Shown here in pieces: positions 23,814-35,870 of a stretch of DNA of 64,000 nt. Within the stretch, counting starts at the first letter, position 1. Each line of letters opens with the position of its first letter. The notes beneath the pieces were generated by a model. The model worked only from the letters and a program-made list of their open reading frames with translations, searched no databases and was not told the origin of the DNA. Source of the stretch: Paulownia fortunei (lineage: Eukaryota; Streptophyta; Magnoliopsida; Lamiales; Paulowniaceae); the NCBI GenBank assembly GCA_019321725.1, contig CM033110.1, forward strand, positions 3,961,278 to 4,025,277, given 5' to 3'. The translations under genes and the position numbers were made by a program.

Positions 23814-25335
23814 TGCTACAACTTTAAGATTGCAAACCCAGGTGCAAATTGTATTAAGTAATAAATTTCTCATGGGTCCGATGTCGATCTAGAAGGAAGA
23901 TGCTTGAAGAATTTAGAATTATAATTCTAAAAAAGTGGAATTTATGTGAATCAAAATATATGAAAAATTAATGTATGATGTAACTAAAGAAAATCAAAGT
24001 AATAAAAGTGCTGAGGATTAGGGATCCACTCTTGAGTTTTGGATAGAGAAATGATTATTTATTTTTTTTACCTCTCTTAATTGCCACTATTGGAATCCAT
24101 ACATAATGAAGGTTTCAATGGAAAAATATTATCATATTGACCATGCAATAAGGTAATCAGGATATTGTCTTACTATTTGCAAATTATCTCTTAACGCCAA
24201 TATATATTTATGGGATAAAGCATTTATGCACACCTTTGTCAACAACAAATCAAAGTTTCACATTAGCAGTCGTTGGAGTAGAACCGTACAATAAGGTAAA
24301 TGAACCCAAGTATTTATTATGTAATTAGAGATATATAAATCAAAAATCACCACAAAACAAGTAGGGTTTAGATCAAAAGTCAAAATAGTAATACAACATA
24401 TTTAAATATTTTTTATCATTATACCGTTCATCTTCTTCTATCAAAAGGTTCACTTTTTTTCCTCTATAGAATGAAATTTAGAAAGACATAATAAAAGTAG
24501 GAAATACCAAAAATAGAAGAGAAATTAGAGAATGCATTTCTATTACTACTAAAAAACTTACATTACTAGAAAACTTAGCCTAAAGAAACCCTCCACCTCT
24601 CCCCTCTTTTTACAAACTTAATATATTGTCTATTTATAGTACTTGGAGTATGTTAGAGGCCAAACAAATAATGGAGGAGTTAATTAAGTGGTATGCTAGT
24701 TGCCAACAGTTGGTAAGCTGTTACACCAAGTACTCAAAATTCTCACCTACCCTATTGAATTACATTTTTAGGTTAGATACAGTCAGATTTTAATGATGAG
24801 TAAGGAACAAAAGTTGTCGATCCTTCGGTGATAATATATTTTCATATATCATTTGTCAAATTTGATTGTTGGATGAGAAAAATATGGTCAAATCACCGAA
24901 TCATGTCCAAAAGCCGTCCTTTAACAGCAGCAGCACATTGCAGCATATATTTTTAAGAGATATGACCTAATTGGTCAAATAAGTCAATTTTAGGCTGAAC
25001 TCTGATCCAAATTTTTAGTGATCAATTTTGTGCAATGACTTGGATGAATTTCCTGCTATAATAAAAACTAAATTGGGCTGATTTTTCAACAAAAAATTCT
25101 AATCCTATCTTTTGGATTTAAAATAAAGCAAGATTCAGGTCCATAGGGCTTTTAATCATGGAGTTATGTACAAAATACAAAAACTGCACAAGTTAGAAAA
25201 TATGCTTCTTTTGATCTTTTTATATTCATTGATTCCCTAACACAAAACATTAACAAAAAAATAACATTAACAAGAATAAAGAAAGAAAAGTATAAAAGAT
25301 TTGATTTAAAAATATGTCAAAATATGCACTTATCA
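23814..25335 (-). repeat. A2 3' LTR
   Basis: A 1522-bp LTR, the left LTR on the plus strand. It aligns throughout with 34021-35647. The right LTR has about 60-100 bp around 35160-35270 that this copy lacks. Confidence 0.9.
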
Positions 25336-25355
25336 AATTCCCCCACACTTAACCC
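25336..25355 (-). other. A2 polypurine tract
   Basis: On the minus strand a run GTTAAGTGTGGGGGAATT abuts the 3' LTR, the expected place and composition of a polypurine tract. Confidence 0.85.
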
Positions 25356-27066
25356 TTGATAGTCCTCAAACAAGCCTAAAACAAACCTAAATTAATCCAC
25401 TTTCTTAGGAAATCACGATTGCATTTAGCATATGCAAAAAGCCTTTAAACCCCTAGTTGGCCCATAGAAGATGAGTTATAGTCTCGTGAGGGTTTTCAGT
25501 GGTAATACCCACAAACACCTATGATAATTATTTTCCAACTATTATTCTCAGGAAGCAGCAAAGTAATATGAAAATAAAATCAAATAAGTATTGAGTTTAA
25601 CTCTTAGTCATTTAAAAGTCAATACATTTCCACAATAAGCATACTCAAGTATGTATGTGGATAGTTAATATCGACAGTGACAAAACTATGCATGTTTCAA
25701 ATAAGTGAATTCTCATAGAACCTTACAAAAACCATTACCCAATCTCTAATGGAAAAGTTAAACATCATAAACTCTTTCTTTGGTACAAATCTTCACTACA
25801 CTGAAGGCACCACACGAAATCAAAAGGTCTTCAACAAAGGTTGTAATGGGGCCAAAGGGTAGTGATATGGCTAAGAAATAAAAAGATAGAATGCAACAAA
25901 TGTTCAAAAAAATTCATGAAATTAGAGACATAGAGTTTTTCAATGAAAATTTTTCAAACTCCATTAATTTTGACACTAGGGTCTATTATTATTGAATTGA
26001 ACCCCTCTTCATCTTTTTTTTTCATCTTGCAGCATCCTATTTTCAATTACAACTCGTAATATTTTTAGTACTTTGCAATTTTTCTCTCTCTTTTTTTTTT
26101 TTTTGGGAAAAGAAACTTCCCCACACTTATCTTCTACTCCAACCTAAATTTTTTTTTGAAAGTTCACCCTGTCAATGGAATGTCTCTCAAACTCTAAATC
26201 ATTTTTAGAACAAGGATTGGATAATAGTGTATTTTGGCTAAATAAAAAGATGTGGTTACAAAAAAAATATTTATTTATTAAAAGGTTCAAGTGGCTCACT
26301 AGGGGGATATTCTTTGGAATATCATATGGGGAACAAGTTGATTTGGCAATGATGCTAGAAAACCTAATGTCTTAATTATTTTTCTAGTGGTGCATTATCA
26401 GTTGTTCGCCTCGACATACCAAAAGAAAAAGTTCTAATACTCAACCCCAACATATTGAGGATCCAAGTGAAGATTAGAGCGGGGCATAAGAACTTCCTAT
26501 TTTGACATGATTGTCTTCACACTAAACAACATAACTATTTATGTAAAACAAATTTGAGTATAATTATCACAAAAATATATTAACCAAATAACAACATCAA
26601 TGTCCAAAAAAACACCTATCATCAATCAAACCACATTATTCGTGCTTAATTTGATTCATTGAAATTAGAAGAACCTCTACGACTCAGAAAAATTAAAAAT
26701 AAATTTGGCAATTCACAAACTTTTGTTAAAAACTTCACAAACTTGCCATCTTAAGCAAAAAAGGGGATGCATCTCAAGAGTGTTACAATTATCCTTTACT
26801 CTGCTACCATTTTTTATGATTTCAATAGATCCATAAAAAAACACGCTTGATTTTTTTTTTTTTTAAATAAAATATTAGAAAAACACACATTGAACACGCA
26901 AGTTATGATATCAATTATCCCCCCACCTAATCGAGACATTATCCCCAATGTCAAAAATAGATAGAAAAGTAGTGTTTAAAAGATATCACCTAAAGTATGG
27001 CTAAAAAAAATAAAGCTGAAACAACATAAAACACACACTATTAGATAAAACAATTAACAATAAGTA
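25356..27066 (-). other. A2 untranslated 3' internal region
   Basis: About 1.7 kb with no recognised gene, longer than the equivalent 0.55 kb in A1. It contains a poly-T run near 26090-26105. The minus strand carries a GACATTG/GGATAATGTCTCGATTAG motif near 26930. One 66-codon open frame at 26175 (+) has no recognisable similarity and is probably chance. Confidence 0.55.
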
Positions 27067-27712
27067 TCATAGACTGAGAGTCAAATTCATTTTACATTTT
27101 TTACCATTGTTCCTATTGGAGCAATCCACATGGGCTAAGGATAGATTAGGTTCTGGCACATATGCTAGAAGTTGATCAATCAGTTGGTCAGGTGTCGGAA
27201 AGGATTTTTCTGGCAGATGGTGAAATAAAACTTTTTTTCATAGTATGATCTACAAAAGATAGCAAACCATCATAAAAAATATTAACATTAAAAATACCTA
27301 CAGGTTTTTGGTTAATGTTGAGTTGTGCCCGAAAGACAACTTGGAATAATTTCTTCAGTATACCAAAATCGCCAGGTAGAATGATGAATCCATCCACATT
27401 GTTTAACATGTTAGGCATTCTGTTCTGAATATGTGATACTTTTAGGTTATCTCCAATGGTCATACGTATGATATTCTATAATATTAAAAATTTTGGGATA
27501 ACTCCCACAACTTTGACTCCTCCTATATGAGCAAAAATAGAACACTCCCTATTAACCCCAAATTGCCTCCCCCATACACTAAATGAATTTTTCTTTTTGC
27601 TAAAGTTCTACCAAGATTATTGGCTAACCTTGTAAACTCACTATTTTCTTTCTAGATTGGATCCATAAAAAACACAAATATAGTTGAATTTGCAAGTCGA
27701 AGAAACTTCTAT
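27067..27712 (-). pseudogene. LOG-family cDNA-like remnant in A2
   Basis: Second copy of the captured LOG gene, 646 bp, at the same relative position and sense as in A1. The initiation codon is ATA where A1 has ATG. Blocks seen on the minus strand: EFTRLANNLGRTLAK, KIHLVYGGGNLGLIGS, then an open 91-codon stretch with SHIQNRMPNMLNNVDGF, ILPGDFGILKKLFQVV, AQLNINQKPVGIFNVN and LLSFVDHTMKKSFISPSARK. The signature PGGxGTxxE reads PGDFGILKK, so the Gly, Thr and Glu are all replaced. Stops and frameshifts flank the open stretch. The nucleotide-binding VYGGG block is better kept than in A1. Confidence 0.9.
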
Positions 27713-27868
27713 TTTTTTTATTTTTATTTTTTTGAAAATAAGTTGTGCAAAAAATAGAGTGAGTATGGTGCTATTTATTATGGTATGAATAGGGAATACA
27801 TTTATTGAATGTCTTTTTTGTTGTCAGAAAGGTTGAAAATAAGGACACAAAATTTAAAAATTACCTAC

Positions 27869-28500
27869 TTACACATGAATGTACATATAGTTGTGATTGT
27901 AGCTCACATCTTCCTCTAGTTTTACATCCAGTAATGGCTTAAACGCCCTCTATGGGTTGAGAATAAGCTTCCCATCCAGTTTTCTTATAAACTGGCAAAC
28001 AAGGTCTTTTAATGTCAGATTCTCAAAACTATAAAACTCATATTCATTTCGAAAGCGATCCCATAAATCAAGAATGACACGTTGTGTCAATCCACGTGAA
28101 TGCGTCTCAATAGTCAATATAATGTGATATAAAGACTCCTTACTCAATCCATCCATAATGAATTTAAGTTCTTGATTTTTAGAAACCATTCCTAAAGAAT
28201 GACACTTTGTGTTGCAAGTTTATCTAGCATAATTGTGATAAAATTTTATTTTTTTTGTCCTTCGTTTTTTTTAATATGTGCTTTTAACAAAACTAGGCAT
28301 GTATCTAGTAAACAAATCCAGAAACTCATGTGAAAACTCACCTGCACTTACCTTTGCTTCAATTATCCATCGTATGTCCTCTGGGATGACCTTGTGTATA
28401 ATCATCCTCAATCTTTCAATCCTGATTTTATAATTTTTTAAAATTGTATTTTTAGGAAGAAAAGAAAATCACTTCTTGAGAGTTAGAAGAATGTTACCAA
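27869..28500 (-). pseudogene. Unidentified extra ORF of the A1/A2 family, A2 copy
   Basis: Counterpart of 15697-16337. Open part 27950-28189 reads MVSKNQELKFIMDGLSKESL, then ILTIETHSRGL, WDRFRNEYEFYSFENLTLKD and LVCQFIRKLDGK. Upstream on the minus strand are IRWIIEAKVSAGEF and FTRYMPSF. The ATG of A1 is not kept. The Cys cluster region is badly damaged. The second stop (in P*RAF, TAG) is shared with A1 and so predates their split, or the true frame changes there. The gap to LOG is 156 bp, as in A1. Confidence 0.7.
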
Positions 28501-28710
28501 TTTTGAAAAGAACAAGAAAAGAGAATGAGAAAAGCAGAGAAACTTTGTACCAAGATTTCAATTATTTGGGAAACTGACAAGTCTTGACTTTAATAGCTAT
28601 GGAGTACCATTATTCGTCACTTAACCATAAAAGAAAAAATAAATAAAAGAAAGAAAGCCTTCAAAACAAATAAAGTCAGAGAAAATAAGTATATATATAT
28701 ATATACAATA

Positions 28711-30107
28711 CTAATCATAACAAGGGTTAGAAAGAAAAATAATTTCCTCTTGTGAAAATTGATTTTCTAGAAATGATTTAACTCTTTGTCCATTTATTTT
28801 GAATATGTTACTATTTTTAGGATTCACAATATCAATTGCCCCATAAGGATATACTTTTTTTACAACAAAAAGACCACTCCACCTTGATCTCAATTTTTCA
28901 GGAAATAAATGCAATCCAGAATTATAAATCAAAACCTTTTGGCCAAACTCAAATATTTTTCTTGAAATATTATTATCATGAAAATCTTTGATTCTTGCTT
29001 TATAAATTTTAGAATTCTCATATGCATCATTTGTCAATTCTTGAAGTTCATTTATTTTCAATTTGTGCAATTTTGAAGCTTCATCAATATTGAAGTTAAA
29101 TATTTTGATTGCTCAATAAGCTTTATGTTCAAGTTCAACAGGTAAATGACAAGGTTTTTCATAAACTATCCTATAAGGAGACATGCCTAATAATGTTTTG
29201 AAAGTAGTTTTATATGCCCAAAGTGTATCGGTAAGTCTAAGAGATCAATCTTTATAGTTTGGGTTAACTGTCTTTTTCAAAATTTATTTTATCTCCCTAT
29301 TTGCAAGTTCAACTTATCCATTTATTTGAGGGTGATAAGGGGTTGCAAATTTATGTATGATTCCATATTTCCTCATTAAATTTCCAAAAACTTTGCTACA
29401 AGAATATTTTCCCCCATCACTGATAATAGATCGAGGAATTCCAAATCGACTTAAAATATTTTCTTGCAAAACTTTTATCACTATATTATGATCATTGTTT
29501 CAACAAGGAATTGCCTCGATCCATTATGAAACATAATTTATGGCAACCAATATGTAAACAAAACTAAATAATAATGGAGATGGTCCCATAAAATCAATAC
29601 CCAACAGTAAAGATTTTAATCACTAGGATAGGGTGTAGGGGCATCATATTTCTCTTTGAAAGGGACCCTAACTTTTGACAATTTTCACAACTTTTGCAGA
29701 AAGTGTAAGTGTCTTTGAAAAGAGTTGGCTAATAAAATCCACATTGCAAGATTTTTTGCAGTGGTTTTCTTTATTGAAAAGTGACCTCCACATGCTTCTG
29801 AATGATAAAATTTAACAATATTACCTATCTCATTGTCAGACACACATTTTCGAAAGATTTGATCAGGACAGTATCTGAATAGGTATGGATCATCCCAATA
29901 AAAAAATTTCACCTCAGTCGAAAACTTCTTTTTGTCTTGAAAGTTCCAATATGATGGCATCTTTCCTGTCACAAGAAAATTAACAATATCAGCAAACCAA
30001 GGTAAAATAGAAACATTAAATAGTTGTTCATCATGAAAAGTGTCATTAATGAGTGTGGTTTGAAATGAGTCATCACAAACAAGTCTCGACAAATGATCAG
30101 TCACCAC
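28711..30107 (-). pseudogene. A2 integrase remnant
   Basis: N-terminal part 29685-30107 includes VTDHLSRLVCDD (end of RNase H), the linker, and the zinc-binding region with IVKFYHSEACGGHFSIKKT. The core around 29300-29680 is frameshifted. The C-terminal part 28711-29070 is one open frame with KIYKARIKDFHDNNISRKIF, KVLIYNSGLHLFPEKLRSRW and INGQRVKSFLENQF. A normal Athila-type integrase layout, not functional. Confidence 0.88.
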
Positions 30108-30448
30108 ATTCTCTACTCATTTCTTATCTTGAATCATAATATTAAATTCCTGGAGTAAGAGAATCCACCTAATCAGTCTAGGTTTGGCATTTTTTTTGAT
30201 AAAAGATATTTGAAAGTTGCATGATCATTGAAAACAACAACTGGTGAGCCAATAAGATAAGATCTAAATTTATCCAATGCAAAAACTACAACAAGTAATT
30301 CTTTTTTAGTTGTTGAATAATTCAATTGAGCATTATTTAAAGTTTTATTTGCATAGTAAACAACATATGGTTTCTTATCTTTTTTTTGTCCTAAGACAAC
30401 TCCAACAGCATAGTCACTAGCATCATACTTTATTTCAAAAGGTAAAGT
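30108..30448 (-). pseudogene. A2 RNase H remnant
   Basis: Minus-strand blocks: KYDASDYAVGVVLGQKK, KTLNNAQLNYSTTKKELL, ALDKFRSYLIGSPVVVF and NDHATFKYL. The catalytic DAS motif is kept. A stop joins it to the RT frame (30449) and a frameshift lies near 30200. Confidence 0.85.
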
Positions 30449-31721
30449 CTAATCTAGATATTGCATGATTGGAGCAGATGTAAGCATGCTTTTAAACTTA
30501 ACAAAAGAATTTTCATAATTTTCAGTCCATTCAAAAATGGTGTTTTTTGTTAGAAGATTACATAAAGATTTACATATTATACTAAAATCTTTGATAAATC
30601 TTCTATAAAAACCATCATGTCCTAAAAATAATCTTTCCTCATTCACAGTCTTTGGTGTTGGCAAATTGGTAATTAACCCAATTTTAGATTTGTCAACCTT
30701 AATACCTTTTGATGAAATAATGTGTCCAACAACAATACCAGTTATTACCATGAAATGACATTTCTCCCTATTGAACACAAGATTCTTTTCTTCACATATG
30801 ATCAAAATCTTTTCTAAATTAGATAGAAAATTGTCAAATGAATTATCAAAAATAGAAAAATCATCCATGAAGACTTCAAAAAAACGTTCAACCATGTCAC
30901 TAAAAATACTAAGCATGCATCGTTGGGATGTAGCTGGTGCATTCATAATCCAAAAGACATCATTCGATATGCAAAAGTTATTTTTTCTTGATCTTCAAGT
31001 GCAATTGCAATTTGATTATATTCACAATATCCATCTAAAAAATAATAAAATTCATGTCCCATAACTCTTTCTAAAATTTGATCCATGAAAGGTAATAATA
31101 TTTTCTAGTAACTGAGTTGAGTTTCCTATAGTCAATGCACATTCGCCAACCATTAACAATCTTAGTTGGAATTAATTCATCAATGTCATTCTTGACTATA
31201 GTAACTCTAAATTTCTTAGGTACAACTTGAGTAGGACTTACTCATTTGCTATCAGAAATAGGATAAATAATTCCATTATCTAAGAGTTTAATAACTTCAT
31301 TTCTCACTTTTTCTATCATATTAGAATTTAGCCTTCGTTGCATTTCTCTAGAAGGTTTAGCATTTTCCTTTAGATAGATGTTATGTGTGTAAATTAAAGA
31401 ATTAATACCTTTAATATCATCAATGGTCCATCCTAAAGCATTCTTATGCATTTTTAGAGTTTCGATCAACTTACCTTCTTGAGATGCATCAAGTTTGGAA
31501 GAAATTATTACTAGAATAGTCTCATTCTCACCCAAGAAAGAGTATTTCAAATCAATTGGCAAATGTTTCAAATCAACCACAGGAGCTTTAATACTTGATG
31601 GAATATATTTTACTATTGATGATGAAAGTTCTTCAAACCTTGGCTTCCAAAAATGATTTTCTTGTACCTGAAAAAATTCAGAGAGAGTATTAGCATGTGC
31701 ATTTTTTATAAATACTCTCAC
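30449..31721 (-). pseudogene. A2 reverse transcriptase remnant
   Basis: Two open stretches. 31242-31721 holds the spacer and RT start (KNALGWTIDDIKGINSLIYT, RRLNSNMIEKVRNEVIKLLD, NGIIYPISDSK). 30449-30946 holds FFEVFMDDFSIFDNSFDNFL (FMDD active site), GHIISSKGIKVDKSKIGL and GFYRRFIKDFS. Between them RMCIDYRKLNSVTRK can be read in the minus strand at about 31110-31170 but with stops and a frameshift. The catalytic Asp pair is present. The protein is not continuous. Confidence 0.9.
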
Positions 31722-32230
31722 TTTTAAAACAAGTCTTCAAACAATCTGAAGAGTTAGTGGTAGTAAAGTATTCATGAACAAGTTCCTCAATTGAATCCAC
31801 TTCTTGTACTTTGACATCTTCTGCAGGTTGCTTACAAACATTAAACACATTTAGTTCCAAAGTCATATTTCCAAATGATAACTTCAAAATACCATTCCTA
31901 CAATTGATCAAAGTATTTGAAGTTGAAAAAAAAAAGACGACCCAAAATGATAGGAATTTGTGTATGTGTTTGTGCAACAGACTCTATGTACAAAATAATT
32001 AAATCAAGTTGAAAATAAAACTTATCAATTTGTACCAGCACATCTTTTACTACTCTCTCTAGAGTTTTAATTGAACAGACAACTAGTTGGAGTACAACAT
32101 AAGTTGTTTTAAATTCTCCCCAACCTAACTGTTTATAAACTAAGAAAGGTAGAAGATTTACATTACCACCAAGATCAAGCAAAGTGCGCTCTATTCTAGT
32201 GTTTCCTATGATACTGACATGGTTGGACAA
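31722..32230 (-). pseudogene. A2 aspartic protease region remnant
   Basis: Open frame 31898-32230 on the minus strand includes GNTRIERTLLDLGGNVNLLP and KQLGWGEFKTTYVVLQL. The LLDLG block is the family's catalytic motif; DLGA or DLGS is usual, here DLGG. The frame continues to ILGRLFFF (usual ILGRPFL) and is then disrupted; 31690-31977 continues the linker in another frame. Confidence 0.82.
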
Positions 32231-33897
32231 CCTAGATCTTTGTACTTGGGTGGAGTGAATTGTTGAATGATTGAACTAACACTTTCAGTTAAAAATGTCT
32301 TCTTTTGTACATGATGTTTTGTTTTGATTGTACACAAATCTTTCAAAAATTTGGCATAAGATGAAACTTGCTTGATTGCATCCAACAATGGAATATTAAT
32401 CTTGACTTGTTTAAAAACTTCGAAGATTTTAGCATTTGAGTTCAATTTCTGAGTTGCTTGCAATCTTTTAGGAAAGGGTGCTGGAGGTAAATATTTTTCT
32501 TTTTTATCATTTTCATACTTACCTTCATCAAACTTACCTTCATTGTCAAGACTATTTTCATTCTTCATTTATAGAAGTGGATTAGAAACTTTCTTCTTGG
32601 AATGAATAGTCTTATCAATAACTTTTCCATTCTGAAAAGTTGTGACTGAATTAGCCTCCTTGACTAAATTTTCACCTGAAGAAAAAACATGACACTAAGT
32701 GAAAGGATTAGGTTGAGGTTGAGCAGGAAATTTACCTTTTGCATAAATATGCAAAGAAGTTGTCAGTGTTGAAAGTGTGCTTTTGATCTCATTGATAGCT
32801 TGTGAAGTCTGATTATTGATGTTTGTTTGTTCATGCATAAATGTTTGCAAAGTCTCCTCAAGGGATTTTATATGTGGAGCTGGATAAGAATGAAAGTTTG
32901 GTAGTTTTTGTGAATGCAGCGGTTGGGCACGATTATCATCTCGCCGACTAAAATTAGGATGATTTCTCCATTGTGGATTGTAAGTTTCAGAATATAGAGA
33001 ATGAAAAGGTTTTTTGAATGTGTTTATGAAATTTTCTTGTACTGAAATGTTTGGACATTCATTGGTGGAGTGCCCTAAAAGTTCATAATTGCTACAAACT
33101 TCTTCCCATTGCACATATTTGATTTCCTTTACTTTTTCATAGCATCAACTTTTCTTGTTAAACTAGCAATCCTAGCATTTAGATCATCTTCTTGGCTAAG
33201 GTAATGTTTTTCTTTATTACTGTTAGCAAGATTAGGTCTAATAGAACATTCAGAAGGATTAATACTATGCCCTAATTGAGAGTTTTATGATATTCTAGGG
33301 CTTCATCAAGTTCTTTATCAAGAAACTCACCATTACACATTGTTTCAACAAATTATTTTATTTCAGGAGTTAAACCTTCATAAAAGAAACTAATTAAGCT
33401 CCATTTTTCAAAATCAAATTCAACAAATCTTTAAATCTTTCCCAACATTGAAAGAAAGCTTCATTAGAATTTTGAATTGAATTTATCTTTTCAAAGCATT
33501 AGTTTTATGAGTTGGAAAGATTTTTTTCAAAAATTCAACTTGCATTTCTTGCCAAGTGCCAATTGACCTACGTTTTAAAGAATTAAACCAAGTTTTTGCT
33601 TTATCTTTTAAAGAAAAAGGAAACAATTTGAGCTTAACAATCTCATTTGTGCAAGTTTGTTCATCAAAAGTGACACACACTTCATCAAATTCTTTTAAAT
33701 ACAAATAATGGCTTTCAGAGTCTAAACCATGAAAATTAGAAAGTAAAAGGATCATACCTAGCTTGAATCAAAATGCATGGTATGCACCTGTTGATTCTTA
33801 TTTTCATCCTACATACTCTTATTTTCAGTCATGGTGGAAGTGTGTGGAAATGATTCAAACAAAGTTTCAGAATTATTTCAAACTAAACACCGAGAAT
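32231..33897 (-). pseudogene. A2 gag remnant
   Basis: Open pieces 33483-33755 (TCTNEIVKLKLFPFSLKDKA, WFNSLKRRSIGTWQEM, FPTHKTNALKR: the Ty3/gypsy gag domain), 32695-33114 and 32206-32568. The zinc knuckle at the start of the second piece reads CSNYELLGHSTNEC: the second Cys of CX2CX4HX4C is Tyr. The last piece contains the lysine-rich linker and LKDLCTIKTKHHVQKKTFL leading into protease. Stops and frameshifts lie between the pieces. Confidence 0.88.
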
Positions 33898-34000
33898 TAT
33901 GACTGCGATACCATATAACCATATACCCATAAAGAAAATAAACAAACTATATTTACAAAAAAAAATATTAACAAACCTGAATACTCACCTTGTCTTCCAT

Positions 34001-34013
34001 GGCAACAGCGCCA
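34001..34013 (-). other. A2 primer binding site
   Basis: On the minus strand TGGCGCTGTTGCC lies just inside the 5' LTR, a diverged version of the A1 site (TGGCACCGTTGCC). Confidence 0.8.
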
Positions 34014-34020
34014 AAAAAAT

Positions 34021-35647
34021 TGCTACAACTTTAAGGTTGCAAACCCAAGTGCAAATTGTATTAAGTAATAAATTTCTCGTGAGTTCGAGGTTGATCCACA
34101 AGGAAGTTACTTGAAGGATTCAGGATTATAATTTTAAAAAAATGGATGAATCAAGATATATAAAAAATTAATGCATGTTGTAACTAAAAAAATCAAAATA
34201 ATAAAAGTACTGAGGATTTGGGATCCACTCTTGAGTTTTGGATAGAGAAATGATTATTTATTCTTTTTACCTCTCTTAATTACCACTATTGGAATCCATA
34301 CATAATGAAGATTCTAATGGGAAGATATTGTTAAATTGCTCATGCAATAAGTTAATCATGATATTATCTTACTATTTACAAATTATCTCTTAACACCAAC
34401 ACTTATTTATGGGATCAAGCATTTATGCACACCCTTGTCAACAAAAAATTATGATTTCACATTAGCAATCGGTGGGGTAGAACCATACAATAAGCTAAAT
34501 GAACCCAAGTATTTTTTGTTCTATTGGAGATATATAAATCGAGAATCACCACAAAATAAGTAGAGTTTAGATCAAAACTCAAAATAATAATACAACATAT
34601 TTAAATTTTTCTACTCTTATAACCGTTCATCTTCTTCCATCAAGAGGTTTACCCTTTTTCCTCAACAAAATAAAATTCAGAAAGATATAATAAAAGTAGA
34701 AAAGTCTAAAAATAGAAGAGAAACTAGAGAATACGGTTCTATTACTACTAGAAAACATACATTATTTGAAAACATACATACTAGAAAACTTAGCCTAAAA
34801 AAACCCTCTACCCCTTCTTCTTACAAACTTAATACATAACATATTTATAGTATTTGGAGTATGCTAGAGGCCAAATAAATAATGGAGAAGTTAATCAAAT
34901 GGTATGCTAGTTGCCAATAGTTGGTAAGTTGTTACACCAAGTCCTTAAAATTCTCACCTAGCCGATTGAATTGCATTTTTAGGTCAGATACAACCATATT
35001 TTGATGATGACTAAAGAACAAAAGTTGTAAATCTTTTGGTTTTGATATGTTTTCATATATCATTTGTCAAATGTGGTTGTTGGATAAGGGAGATATGATC
35101 AAATTATCGAATCATATCCAAGAGTCATCCTTTAACAGCAGCAGCACATTGCAACATATAGTTTTACCATTTTGACACATTTTCTCACCATCTTATTTTC
35201 AGTAAACTTGCTTATTTCCTCTTGTGTACAAAATATCTAAATTTTAGTCCATAATCAATTTGGGCTTAGAGATATGACCCAATTGGTCAAATAAGTCAAT
35301 ACTGGGCTGAACTCTGATTCGAATTTTTGGTGATCCATTTTGTACAACTACTTGGAGGAATTTTCTACTATAATCAAGACTGAATCGGGCTGAGCTTCCA
35401 ACAGAAAAATTGTAGTTCTATCTCTTCTGTTTAAAATGAAGTAATATTCAGGTCCATAGAGCTTTTGATCATGGAGTTATACCAAAAATACAAAAACTGC
35501 ACAAGTCTGGAAACATGCTTCTTTTGGTCTTTTTATATCCATTGATTTCCTAATACATAACATTAATAAAATAATAATATTAACAAGAATAGAGCAAGAA
35601 AAGTATAAAGAATTTGATACAAAAATATGTCAAATATGCACTTATCA
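34021..35647 (-). repeat. A2 5' LTR
   Basis: A 1627-bp LTR, the right LTR on the plus strand, from TGCTACAACTTT to GCACTTATCA. It matches 23814-25335 and, inverted, the A1 LTR. Confidence 0.92.
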
Positions 35648-35870
35648 TAAGTTATTGAATTTCATCTTTAAATGCTATTTATTATTAGTTTAGTTTAATT
35701 ATATTTAGTTTGTAATCACCAACACCCACTTTGAGCATATTCAAATAAAATTAGAGTTCACATAATTTTGATACTTAATAATTCAATAGTTCTCATGAGA
35801 ACAATATTTATTCATCACTTTAATACTTGTTAACGATAACGTGCACTTGCATTTACTATATTCCGCAACA
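35648..35870 (+). repeat. E2 3' LTR, second part
   Basis: Begins with the TAAGT duplication and continues exactly where the E2 LTR broke at 23813 (TAAGTTATTGAATTTC), ending CCGCAACA. It matches 19315-19525 in the 5' LTR. Confidence 0.88.

Larger units (their letters stand above)
23814..35647 (-). mobile_element. Athila-like Ty3/gypsy element A2
   Basis: A complete 11,834-bp element on the minus strand, bounded on the plus strand by TGCTACAAC and GCACTTATCA, with the perfect 5-bp duplication TAAGT at 23809-23813 and 35648-35652. It has both LTRs, primer site, gag, protease, RT, RNase H, integrase, the unidentified ORF, the LOG remnant, a noncoding tail and a purine tract. It is the same family as A1, in the opposite orientation, and is better preserved, though all frames are interrupted. 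Confidence 0.93.
17902..35870 (+). mobile_element. Non-autonomous LTR element E2 (interrupted by A2)
   Basis: The LTR pair is 17902 to about 19530 and 22423-23813 plus 35653-35870. The internal region has only a gag-like remnant and no reverse transcriptase or integrase, so movement would have needed proteins from another element. E2 splits A1's 3' LTR. A2 later split E2's own 3' LTR. Related element E3 lies at 41711-46710. Confidence 0.82.

Noticed and set aside
26175..26375. 66-codon frame on the plus strand in A2's 3' region
   Set aside because: Antisense to A2, not conserved in A1, no motif; likely chance.
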